From assembly GCA_032718565.1 (NCBI GenBank), contig JAVGVS010000008.1, forward strand, positions 3,443,343 through 3,507,342: a stretch of DNA of 64,000 bases, in the 5' to 3' direction. Each line of letters begins with the position of its first letter. The first letter of the stretch is position 1. Of this stretch, positions 1 to 10,640 are shown one piece after another. Source of the DNA: Distichodus sexfasciatus. Its lineage: Eukaryota > Chordata > Actinopteri > Characiformes > Distichodontidae. Position numbers and translations under genes: made by a program. The notes under the pieces were generated by a model. The model was given only the letters and a program-made list of their open reading frames with translations, was not told where the DNA came from and searched no databases.

Positions 1-1590
1 GACGTTTCAGGGTGGAGGGAGAGAAATCGACGAAATCTGGAGGAGGAAAAAAAAAATCATTTGGAGGGAGAAAGTGATTGAGTGCACCCAGAGGAACTTT
101 GCTGAAGACAAACAGAAAACAGATCTGCATGGAGGGGCATTGATTAATTCTGAGGCGGTGATGGGGGCAAAATCCCCGGCTGGTGTGTTGAGCTGGAGAG
201 CTTGTGATGTCTCGGAGGTGGAGAGAGTGCCCTGGGGCTATAATGCTGGGGGAGTGTGTCCTGCGTCAGGACAGCTGTGTGTGTGTGTGTGTGAGGTACG
301 TCCCGTTGTGTAGCAGACTGGGGGAGCTGTGAGGATGGAGCAGGAGAGCAGCAGTCTGCTACAGCACCAGGATGCTCCGAAGCAGCTTTTGTTGTAGACT
401 GGACTCTCTTTCTCTTTCTCCCTCTCTGTATGTCTGTCTGTCTCTTCTGATATCTCTGCCTCCGTTCGTCTTCTCTTACCTTCCTCAGTGATTTTCTTTC
501 ATTTTGTCTCTCTATTGGGATGTAGAAAGGGTAAGCTTGTTGTCTTTTTATACCTTCGATTCTGGTTTTGGTGTATTTCATCATGTTCTGTTTGCATTCA
601 TATATTTTTGGCTTGTCAGATTGTAAAATTTCAACGGCAAATTCAAAATGGTACAAATACATTTCTGCTCGTATCATGGTCCTGACCATTATTCCTCCTG
701 CTGGGGAAAATCATGTCAAACATGTCTTATTTTCTGCAAAGGGATCAAATGAATTTAGTTGTTTTTTTTAAATGTCTGTTTTTACCTATGAATTGCATTC
801 TCTCAAAATGTAAAAGAAAATTCTGCCTTTAAAAAAAAGTGATTCAATTTTCAGCATTTTAATGCGCTACAAATATATTTCTGTAAAGCTGTAGAGAAGG
901 TGGGAAGCTATTTTAAAACTGTAAATTATTTAAAATAACAGAAATGCAGTATAACGAAATAAATGATGCCAATAATGACAAAAAAAGTAAATCTGTGAAA
1001 TTGAGAACGTTATCTGTATTCATGTGAGCAGAGCAGTTAAATAGAAGTATTTTGCATTTACTGCTATAAATACCATACATTATTAATGATGTTTGCTTTA
1101 AGGTTTAAACTCTTCCTATTAACACAGACAGCAGTAGGAAAATGTAGGAAAACGTTTAAAAAAAAATAATGCCCACAGTTATAAAAGCATTTTGTCAGTA
1201 AGCGTTTCAGCAAGTGTGCACTGTGTTATAACACAAACCTCTCTAAAATTTTTCCTTTATCACCAAATTCTATTTCTGCAAGTGCAGCTGCATATAGAAA
1301 GTCTTTCATAGATGTAAAAAGAAACTGTCATATTTTCCTTTTTTTCCTCTCATGAAGTGTATGGACCTGACATGCTTCATTACAGTTCCTCTCTCCATAC
1401 AGAATTCTCCGTATGGTGCAAATGGACTATACGTTCCTCCCCCCGTTCCCCCTCCTCCCTCCGTTTTTTTTTTTTTTAGACAGACGATAGCCTGGACGTG
1501 TGTGATGGACTGGACGGTGGTCGTGTGTAGGCATGTTGGAAAGGCCGCAAGCCCTCCACTGAACCCTAACCTCCTTGTGTCTGTCTTCCA
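1..1590. other. Intergenic flank upstream of mir-137
   Basis: No coding exon can be supported. The stretch holds a short CT-rich run near 405-480, AT-rich unique sequence from about 560 to 1340, and a poly-T/poly-pyrimidine run near 1440-1480. Open frames here are short, compositionally biased and resemble no protein family I know. It may belong to the primary transcript or promoter of mir-137, but nothing in the bases proves this. Confidence 0.5.
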
Positions 1591-1591
1591 G

Positions 1592-1733
1592 GAGGGGCTG
1601 ATTGAGTGGGATATTGTCAGCGGTGAGGCGGCGGGCGGGCGGCCGAGCGGGGCACGTGGCCGGGCGATGCAGCAGGGCCTCCGCGTGGGCCAGGCTCCCC
1701 TTCTTCCGTTTCCCCCCTTTACCGACGTCTCAG
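1592..1733 (+). ncRNA. Possible non-coding exon of the mir-137 primary transcript
   Basis: A pyrimidine-rich stretch ending in CTTCCAG at 1585-1591 looks like a splice acceptor. A good donor, CTCAG followed by GTAGGT, follows about 140 bases later near 1733, with an alternative donor-like GTGAGG near 1624. The block between them is GC-rich, lies about 410 bases upstream of the mir-137 hairpin on the same strand, and has no convincing protein. In human, mir-137 is processed from a spliced long non-coding host transcript, so an exon here is plausible. This is inference from splice-like signals only. RNA reads would decide. Confidence 0.2.
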
Positions 1734-2154
1734 GTAGGTGCACGATAAGAGGTGGGGGGAGGGGGGGTGGGATGCCACTAGATGCCCCCCCTTCCTTACA
1801 CCTCTCCAACACCCTCCCGCCCCCACCCCCCCAGCCCTCCTTTTACCCTTCTCTAACGCTCCTACATTATGTGCAGTCTTCACCATTGAGGCATGGACTG
1901 TTTGGGAAGACAAAAAAAGCTATTACCACCTTGTGTTCCTCTGAAGCATGGATTGAACCATATGCACTGTGTTAATTTCTGTTCGCAGAAGAGCCATTGA
2001 CGGAGCCTTGCCTCCTCGCGCTACAAAGCGTCTTCAATCAATTGTTTTGAGCGGCCTTGCCCGTTTTCTTTTGCCAAGCGGCCGAGGACAGTGCTTGCCA
2101 GTCCGTTATTGCTTTCCCCGTACAAAAAAAGGCAAAAAAAGACTCTCTTCGGTG

Positions 2155-2177
2155 ACGGGTATTCTTGGGTGGATAAT
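2155..2177 (+). ncRNA. miR-137-5p (passenger) arm
   Basis: This is the 5' arm of the hairpin opposite the mature strand. Its span is inferred from pairing with 2191-2213 with the usual 2-nt offset. Confidence 0.7.
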
Positions 2178-2190
2178 ACGGATCACGTTG

Positions 2191-2213
2191 TTATTGCTTA
2201 AGAATACGCGTAG
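2191..2213 (+). ncRNA. miR-137-3p mature strand
   Basis: All 23 bases agree with the vertebrate mature miR-137 sequence as I know it. The seed is at 2192-2198. Confidence 0.95.
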
Positions 2214-2322
2214 TCGAGGAGAGTCATGTCGGCGATGACGGCAGGGGAGTAGAGACAGTGAGAGAGAGACAGAGAGCGCAGAGATCCCACCTGCATGCCC
2301 TGCTGCCTTTAGAGCAGGGGCT

Positions 2323-2365
2323 CACATGCACACACACTCACACACACACACACACACACACACTA
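2323..2365. repeat. (AC)n microsatellite downstream of mir-137
   Basis: A run of CA dinucleotides with one early interruption, about 100 bases 3' of the mir-137 hairpin. Similar shorter CA/GT runs follow near 2427-2440 and 2517-2532. Confidence 0.85.
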
Positions 2366-5338
2366 CGATACCCACACTCAGGGCCATTTGTCAAGAAAGC
2401 AGACAGTGCTGCATCTATTTTATATATGTGTGTGTGTGATGACTGCTGTTGAGTCTGGGTTCGATTGGGGCTGGACGCTCCTGTTCACCATCGTGGCCTT
2501 TTACTACTGGACACCTCACACACACACACACATGCACGCAAACAGTGTGGAGGTGCTGTGTAATTGTGTGATTCGATCGTTTCTTTAAAAAATAATGCTT
2601 ATTCATTCCTACCACACTGCATTTTCTCAGCCTATCTTCTGAGTATGTTGTGTTTTATTGCTGTAAACCTGTACTAGCCTGCTGCTATCTGTTTATTTAG
2701 TTATTTAGTTATTTATTTATCTATCTATCCTTTTATTTCTTTCCATCTGCATGCTAGGTAAGGCTAGCACTATATTGCGAGCAGCCGGGTGGGTCTGCGG
2801 ATGCAAATGTGTGTAGCCTATGGTATTTATTATCTGTCCACAAGACCACACTCTTTTCACCTCCCACTCCACCCTTTTTTTCATGCAAATTGATTTGGGA
2901 GTGACATTTATCGCGTGGGGTTTCCGCGCGGAAGCCTGCCGCGCCACCGGGGCCGAGGAGGGGAAGGGAAAAAAAAAATAAATAAAAATAACACAACAAA
3001 ATGTCCACCATGCCAGCGACAGCTCAATTTATGCGCAGGGAGGGAAGATGGATTCGAAAAGAACACACAGCAGATAAACAATTACCACAGGCTTAGATTG
3101 GCTGGAGCTCTGGCTGCCATGTAGCTACGCACGTATCATGAATATGTATCAGTCACCGCATATGATGGCGCATTTTAAACTCTAACACCCATGAAAATCC
3201 ATTTAAGCAGCGTAATAGGATCTACTTGACTTATGAAAGCATATCCTCAGACATGTCAGATCCTATAAATATACATGAGATTTGTATATTTTTTGACAGG
3301 AACGTGTTTCCCTTTATTTTCCGGATACGTGTGGGTGAAAAAAGAGGGATATACCATTGAAAGAAAAAATAATGTTGATAGGGAGGTTTGCTAAATCTGC
3401 AAACAGTCCAATTTACTCTTAATTATCATTGAGCACATTGAAGTGACACATTAGCATTTCAGACAGACTAAAGAAAACAATTCAGGGGCTCGGCTCTTCA
3501 TCACACTGTAATTATCGTTCTTTTGGCTGCGCTTTAATGAAGAGAGAGTAGTGGAAAAGCCACAGAAAGATCTCACTATGCACCTTTACCACTAGGGGCC
3601 CCACACAACTGGAAAATAACACGCCAGATACCCTCCGTTTTCTGTCCTGCATAATTACAGCTTTGGTTTCGGAGCAGATATTAATTGCCAGTGCCTTTTT
3701 GTAACTAAATGCGAGGTGCTGTATTCGGAAGTTTTTTTTTTGAGACAGAAATCATTCTCAAATAAACGATGCTAGAAAAAGTCTCAAAAATTCTTAAAAA
3801 AAAAAAAAAAGAATTAGAGAAAAACATTACAGGCTTGTGGACTACAGCATAGAACCAACTGGACAAAGAGCTCAGAGCTGCTGTTGGCTTCCCTTCCCTT
3901 CCCCCCTTTCAGTCTTGTTGCATCACAATGATATTAATTTTCTCCACTATTGATTATTTTCTAAATAATACAAATTTAAGGGAAAACGACCACAACATTA
4001 AATCTCAAGATTTTCCTCTAAATTCTACAATTCTGTAAACAAATTCTGGAGGTAAAAACAAAGGGTGAATATTAATTATTTGAAAATATTTTGGGGATTT
4101 TTTTTATTGCAGTTGTTTGTTGGATCATTTAAATGCTGTTAACACTATTTTATTGTTTTAATTAAATAGCTTAAATGAAGAGTGAAATTAGTCACTTGTG
4201 ATTTTGGCTGGATTTATACAATTTACCTCTGTCTAACTACACTTTATAGAATATTGTGATTATATTCAGCAAGGTACCTCACAGTGACTGCACTTTATTG
4301 AATTTCTGTCCCTATGTACACATTTTCCCCTGGTCTCTATGTTATAAATAAAGCTATATTTAAGAGAAATTTATGCATTTGTATATTTTGTTTCAGATTA
4401 AACAATTTACTACTGGATACTCGATATGAATACTCCAAAAAATACGGTGTGCAAGTCTACCCTATATCTATTTTTAAATATCCCAAAAGGAATGTTATCT
4501 CGTATTATTTTATTCCCTGAATAAAATATCAATGGTCCACGATTTTCTTCCATCGACCGTTTCTGTCCCTTTTCCTATTACAAACCGCAGAGGTATTTTC
4601 AGATAATATAGATATGATTGTGAGGGTGGATTCTCTGCACTTATCACAGTTGTGCAGATTATCCTTTTCCATCCTGTTTTCTTTTTTCCCCCCGCTGTGG
4701 CCTAAGCTCACCTGCATGCTTCATGTGCATGAATCCATTTCCCGTATGCAGTGCAGCGTCACTCAGCATCAGCAGCTAACACAGCGCCGCCTGATCGGCC
4801 CGTTACACTTCTGCCAAGAGACATGAAGATATTTCTCTGTCAAAATACAGCCACCTCTGTGGATGACGCTGCTTAGTCACTTACTTCTCATCAGCATGAA
4901 CACGCTCGCCATCATCATTATACCTCACAGGCTTCTAGTGGACATTTCTAAAATAGCTAATTGTCTAACATTAAGAATAAGTGTAAAATAAAGACTGAAA
5001 GAGAAATAAATGGAAAAGAAGCTGAATGCAAAATTGGTCTGATTATATGAATTATATTATTTTAAATGGCAAACGGTTATTAGTTATATATTATTGCTAA
5101 TTAGAAATAATTTTATTTTAGAGAAAAAATAGTATGGGCAGAATTATAGTTCCTGTTTTCAAATCCACAATTTTAATGACATTCTAGCGTGATAAAAACC
5201 TCTGACGGTTGGCTGTGTTGGTGAGATAAAGCTGCAGGAGAGTGTACCTAGTTTAATTTGTGCTCTCTGCATTTATTTAACAGACGTTTACACTAATGGG
5301 CTTTTAGAGAACCCAGAATAGAACGATTGGAGGAAATG
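2366..5338. other. Intergenic, unique sequence; possible conserved non-coding blocks
   Basis: No gene is supported. The part at about 3410-3720 is unlike the surrounding simple AT-rich DNA. It contains several homeodomain-type TAATTA/TAATTAC or ATTAATT cores with intervening mixed-composition sequence, as in vertebrate conserved non-coding elements. No mobile element is recognised. The conserved-element reading is inference without an alignment. Confidence 0.35.
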
Positions 5339-6060
5339 GTCGTGGGACAGTAAGGCCCTGACTCTCTCTCTCTCTCTCTCTCTCTCCTTCCCCCATCATT
5401 TCCATCCACGCATGCTGTGTTCCCCTTATAGAGCAACTGTAACTACCTGAATGCTCTATATAAACCTACTTTTTCCCTCCCGCCTCATTTCCGTCATTTC
5501 TCCTCCTTTTCACCAGAAAACCCCCCACAACTACTACCATCATCTATCCGCATTGTTCGCTAATAGCAACCCACTCTGTGTAGAAACCAGCTCTGCTATT
5601 AGCTTCACCCCCCTCTACTAGAAGACGCAGAACACCTTTAAGCAGCGTGTTTGTCTCTCCTCCTGCTCCTTTTCATGGGATTTTCCCTATATCCTGCCGT
5701 ATAGCTGTAATGATTCCCTATCTCCCCTCAACTTCCTTCAGCAACATAATGTGGTTTCCGCAAATAAGATCAGCGGCATTAATCAATTGGAAATGTGCTG
5801 CATTAGCGGGCTGCATTTCCGATGGCTGCCGCCCCTCCGTACAGCACAAAGGCAGAGGCACACATTAAGCTCGTAGCCCGGGGCTTATTGACTCTTATAA
5901 CGGGTGCAGATCATCATTATGCTGATGCTAAGAGCTGATAGCACACACTAAACTCCATTACATTAATTATGTGCATCATGCTTATTTTTTAGCATGTTTT
6001 TCAGGGGAGGGACAGGTTCGTACGGCAGGAACATGCCGTCCTACGTGTTATTCTGGCGAT
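5339..6060. promoter_or_regulatory. Candidate conserved non-coding element between mir-137 and dpyd
   Basis: A (CT)n run at about 5363-5387 is followed by mixed-composition sequence. The 5740-6000 part has cores typical of developmental enhancers: ATTAATCAATTGG near 5778, GATCATCATTATGC near 5910, and ATTAATTATG near 5963. No open frame with protein features overlaps it. Its position between a neuronal microRNA and dpyd makes an enhancer plausible, but this rests on base-pattern impression only. Confidence 0.25.
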
Positions 6061-6093
6061 TAATTCCAGGTTAGCCTTCACCGTTCAGGCCTG

Positions 6094-6096
<3 letters not shown>

Positions 6097-6127
<31 letters not shown>
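6097..6127. repeat. (GT)n microsatellite
   Basis: An uninterrupted GT dinucleotide run of about 30 bases. Confidence 0.9.
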
Positions 6128-6130
<3 letters not shown>

Positions 6131-6287
6131 AATGCGAGCTCACTGCTAAAAAAAAAAGGAAAAAAGTGGGGCACGTTTAAATAGCAGCCTATGAAATGTA
6201 TCCACATCAGTGCCTCATAGATAAGAGCAGAGCAATATATTTAAAAAGCAATTTATTCGCACAGTATTGGAGATTGCCGAGATTGAA

Positions 6288-6315
6288 TGGGGTGGGGTGG
6301 GGTGGGGTGGGGTTG
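6288..6315 (+). repeat. (GGGGT)n pentamer array, possible G-quadruplex
   Basis: Five consecutive GGGGT units followed by GGGG and GG runs. Four or more G tracts with 1-base loops fit the usual G-quadruplex rule on the + strand. It lies about 4.1 kb downstream of mir-137. Confidence 0.8.
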
Positions 6316-6319
6316 GGGA

Positions 6320-9300
6320 GGTGTCGGATTCACAGCTTCTCCAAATTCTCCATGGACACCACTCATCCCATTCCGGCGCAATCGCCCTCTCTCTCCCTCG
6401 CCACTTCTTTATCTCAAGCCACTTCACAAACTCTTGTGACTAATATTTCTCGGAGAGGAGTCGAAGCAAAAAAACATCTCAGCTCGGAAAATCCCCAACA
6501 GTCTTTAGAGGAGTGACTCGAATAAGTTGGAGGATGCTTAATACGGCTGCGAAGCGGATTTTGACAAAAATAAAAGAGGCGCTGTGCAAGCTCACATTTC
6601 TTCATAATCTAGGAAGAAATTAAGTGTGGTTAGAAAAATTAAGTGCAAATGATGGTAACGTTCCGAAATGTCAGAGTTTTTAAATAATATTTGATTGAAA
6701 AAGATCTAAATTAACAAATACAGACAAGGATTTTTAATGGTTGGTCCAAATTTTCTGATGTTGACAAGTTGCTTTCCCAAAAAAGTAACATTACGTCCAT
6801 TCATTAGAGATTATTTTATGTGGAATAACATTAAATATTGAATTAGAACATGTATTTAGCAAAAGTCTTATAATCAATATAAAATTCTCGAGTTTCATCT
6901 TTTGCTTGTGGGAAATCAAAATAAAATGTTTTTTTTAAGGACAACGTTTTCCTGTTGAATTATCAGTGTGTATGTCTGTGTGCACATCTGTGTGTGTTTG
7001 TGTGTGTGTGTGTGTGGATACATGCATGCATGCAAGAGTGTGTGTCTGTGTGTGGTCTGTAGGTCTGGCCCACTGATATCTGCTCTGAGGTGGAGAGGGG
7101 GATAATTCATGATTTCAGCTCAGCCTTCATTCATCTCCCCCTGTTCACACACGGCTCTGTAAACCCCCGTCTCTCCCTGGATACGCGCTTAACGAGGGCC
7201 TGGCCTCCCGCTACCACCATGAGCTATCACCTCCCAAAGCAGGAGAGAGAGAGCAACAGAGCGAGAGCGAGAGAGAGAGAGCAAGAGAATGATTAATCAG
7301 ATCTCCTAAATGCTGGCTGCCCCCCGGAGGCCGCCCTCCTGGCTGGGGCTCTTAGGTATCCCCCGTCCACGAATGGAAAGCATCGTATTGGAAAGCATCG
7401 TTGTCAAAAGCAGGAAAAAACGTAGGGGATGAAAAAAATGTTGCAGTGCAAGTGGAGGCCGTGTAAACATCTATTGTCTGGTTCTCTCTGCAGCACGACT
7501 GTTTCAGGGCTTCCTTTCAACCCCTCCCTCCCTCCTTCTCCCTCTCCCTCCCTCTCTCCTCCTCTCAGAGCTAAGCTGTAGCTGTTATTGATAGGAAATC
7601 ATCTGTGCGGATTCTGCTTTTGGGTTTAGTCAGGTCTCCTTTATTGGCGATTCACTGCATGTTTAAATGTTTAGAAATTATCGCTTTGTGTTACCAAAAA
7701 AAATGTTGTGCAGAGAAGCGCAATATCTAATATGTTTTCCACCCCAGTCCTTGCTGTTGTCCAGGCTTTTCCCAGATCCGTTTACAAAGCACCTGTTTAT
7801 TACACTGCAGTAATAGCGTGGTCTTGTACATTCGGCCCATAGTGCCAGTGCGCTAGTCACAAATCCGCCCATGTTTTCTTGCGCGTCATTCAAATGCAAA
7901 GCGGGGGGCATCCAGACACTTGCCCCAGACTCTGTTATCTGCTGACTCTCAAGACACTGTATTTCTGTGCCGACGTGTGAATGACTTCTGCCTACAAATA
8001 GCAAGAGAAGAATGGGCTGCCCATTGTTGCACGATGAGGACTGCTTTGAGGAAGAGGAAATAAATAAAATAAAAAGGAATGGGAGGGATAAAAAAAAAAG
8101 GAGGGATGAAAACGGGAGCTCTAATATGAAGCTCGGAATACGGAGCGCGGAACATGTTGTCCTGCAGGCTGCTGGAATGATCTACTCTGACCCCGGTGAT
8201 GCTGACCCGCATTGTGTCCTCCTTCTGCAACCTCCCTCCCCCCTCGCCGTTCTCTATTCTCCGCTGCTATGATTTGTTGCGATTTGCGCCGCTTTATTTC
8301 TGCCTTTGTAAGACACTCCAGAACCCTCAGCCAACTCACGATAAAAATAATGATTCACCTACAGTAAGCACAGCCACAATGACGGCTGGGGAAAACACTA
8401 GCGGCATATTCTTAAACGCCGTAAACACGCTGCGATCCTGTGAGGGTTTTTTTTGTTTTTTAACCGCTTCCAGGTCGCGACCTCTCTGGCGTTTCTAGTA
8501 GCGCGGGGTTCTTTGTCATCCAGTGCCGCCGTTACTGGTGCTCGTGCTAACTGTACGCGTTCGACATGACTCATAAGTGCATCCACTTGTTTCGCTCAGC
8601 CGTCGATGCACGTGGAGGAGTGCGGGGCTGGAGAGCCAGTGAAGTGCCCCAGTCGACTTCTCAGAGTGGAAGAGCGGCAACTGCGGCTATGTCGGCCGAG
8701 AGTAACTCTGTGTTACGGCGGCACATGACCGGGACGATCTCCCAGCGCCGTGACTCAGCTGGGCGACTTTCCCACAGAACCAGACCTCGGAGAGAAAGCC
8801 GCAGTCAGGCTCATTTATAGCTCTGCATTATTGATGTCGGCCGAGCTCAAACCTCTTTGGGCTAATCTCGATGTCCGGCGTTGACATCGTTGTCGCTAAC
8901 CGGGCGGGAGATAGGGGCTGGTGAGTGGGCACAGATAGGATAAGAGAACACAGTCAAACTGATCCCTCCCGAAATTAAGAACGCTTGGGTTTAATTGCTC
9001 AGGCAAAAAGATTACGGCGGCATAATTCATTGACCGCTGTTCTGTTTAGAGATTAACACAACACGGAGCAGAAATGCCCCACACTTATGTTATTTGTAGT
9101 GTTTTTATTGCATTCATGTGCACGAACAGCGTTCTCATTCACCTATATTTTATTTAAGGTTTAAAAACAATTCTTCTTATGAAATTTGAGACATTTCAAT
9201 AGAATAATATTAAGCAACTTGAAAATGAAGAAAACACAATAAGCGATGTTGCGCTAACCCGCGTGCAATAACATGTGGGTAAGAATGCTCTTCAGCGTCA

Positions 9301-9500
9301 GATTCTGCCCTTACCTTGGAACAAATAAGAAAACATTGGTTAATGTCAGAATCTTCTGGAAAACTGAGAACGTTTGGTGAACGTGTCCAACTGTCTTTAA
9401 GGATTGTTGATTTTTCAGTGGGAATAAAGTGTGGAAGCAAGGAGCCCGGCCGCAGCGGGACGGCTTCCAGGCATGCGATTTCGTCCTTTGCATTTATTTA
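6320..9500. other. Intergenic; no gene seen
   Basis: AT-rich unique sequence with a GT-rich tract at 6970-7055, a purine-rich GAGA tract near 7240-7290, a CT-rich tract near 7525-7565, and a mixed-composition stretch at 8150-8920 with many CpG. No mobile element, RNA gene or supported exon is seen. Short open frames here look like chance. Confidence 0.4.
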
Positions 9501-9507
9501 CAAGTGC

Positions 9508-9685
9508 AGCATTAACAGATGCTTTTATCCAGAGGGACTTTCATTCCCTAATTACAGGAACAGCCTCCCTGGAGCGACTTGCAGGTTACGGGCCTCGGCG
9601 GCTCGCTCTTCTGGGATTCAAACCCCCAATCTTATAGTCACAAAGACAGGGTTTCTGTCACTCAGGTCACCACCACCACCACTGG
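9508..9685 (-). repeat. tRNA-derived SINE copy (serine-tRNA-like head family)
   Basis: Read on the minus strand, the segment begins with a decayed tRNA-like head. It includes a pol III B-box-like GGTTTGAATCC (about 9615-9625) and runs into the body with TTATCCAGAGGGACTTTCATT typical of this teleost repeat. A better copy of the same family is at 60078-60258. Boundaries are approximate, and a second body fragment follows at about 9715-9785. Confidence 0.55.
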
Positions 9686-9859
9686 CCTCAGCATCCCATT
9701 TATGCAGAGAAATGACATTATTTAATTACAGGGACAGTCTCTGTGGAGCAGCTCGAGGTTAAGGGTCTTGCTCAGGGTGTCAATGGTGGTAGTTACTGGA
9801 GGAAGGACAGAGTCAGACTCAAGCTCTGGAATTCACCTTCTCATCAGTCAGATTCTTTC

Positions 9860-10640
9860 TGTTGTCAATGGTAGAGTTGGGGTTGTCTCGGACTCGGACA
9901 AAGAGGACTCTGGATTATATTTCAAGACCAGTCATGACCAGAACTTTGAGAATATTACTATTGAAACTTTTTGAGACCGGCGCAGGCATTTTGCATTGTT
10001 TATTAATTAGTGTTTTAATAACTCCCTTTAACTTACAGAAACCACACACACACATACACCGTCAGAATCACAAGACTTTGAACCTTCCGGACATTATATT
10101 GATTCCTCTGTATGTGGAACAATTTCAAAGTAATTCCGCGCACAAAAACGCAATTAAATTATTTGTGATGTAAACTCTCGTTAGCGCTCGCGACTCTCAT
10201 ATGGAACGCCATCATGCACAAAAATGTAGTTCTCTTCCAGAGAGGCCTGAAGCAGCTAATTTTATAGGCCACAATGGGTCCAAATCAGCTCAAAATTACT
10301 CCAAAACTTAAGCATTTCTTCATTTTCAACTGATCAGAAAATATTTTGTTTTGAAAATTTGTCATAGAGTAACCAATAGGGAAAAATACATATAGAAATG
10401 CATTATTTATCAATTAATTTTATTCTCCGTCTCGACACACTCTGGTCTCAGTCAGGACAGTCAGGTCTCGGTTTAGGTGGTCTTGATCCCAGCTCAATGT
10501 CAATGGCTGCTTCACCTCTTCTGATGAAATTCCAAGAGGTGGGGCAAGAAGTAAACTTCTCATCTGCGTGGACATAAAAGTTACTCCATGTTTTTTTGTT
10601 CCATTAGAAGTCATAATTACAGGCGGCCACTTTGTCATAA
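9860..10640. repeat. Unclassified interspersed repeat, copy 1
   Basis: Contains phrases that recur in 40620-41180, such as GAGACCGGC / TTTCGAGACCACAACTCTGAG and GGTCTCGGTTTAGGTGGTCTTGA. The order is similar at both sites. No coding domain is recognised. The 'GGTCTCGG' style is common in teleost interspersed repeats, but I cannot assign a family. Ends are not defined. Confidence 0.4.

Larger units (their letters stand above)
2142..2224 (+). ncRNA. mir137: microRNA precursor mir-137
   Basis: This hairpin is the precursor of miR-137, a strongly conserved vertebrate microRNA enriched in brain that represses many neuronal and chromatin targets. The mature 3p strand occupies 2191-2213 (begins TTATTGCTTAAG, ends ACGCGTAG) with the seed TATTGCT at 2192-2198. 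The 5p strand lies at about 2155-2177 (begins ACGGGTATTCTT). Outer stem bases ACTCTC (2142-2147) pair with GAGAGT (2219-2224), and GTATTCTT of the 5p arm pairs with AAGAATAC of the 3p arm. As I recall the human precursor, only a loop base differs (ATCACG here, ATTACG in human). It lies 16.6 kb upstream of the dpyd start codon on the same strand, matching the human order. Teleosts often keep two mir-137 genes, and I cannot say which paralogue this is. Confidence 0.97.

Noticed and set aside
1352..1975. A 207-codon open frame upstream of mir-137
   Set aside because: It crosses poly-T and C-rich runs, has no family resemblance, and the codon content follows local base composition. A non-coding transcript is more likely.
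6960..7060. Regularly spaced GT phrases that might look like an array
   Set aside because: This is an interrupted microsatellite. Spacers are not unique and there is no CRISPR-like structure anywhere in the window.
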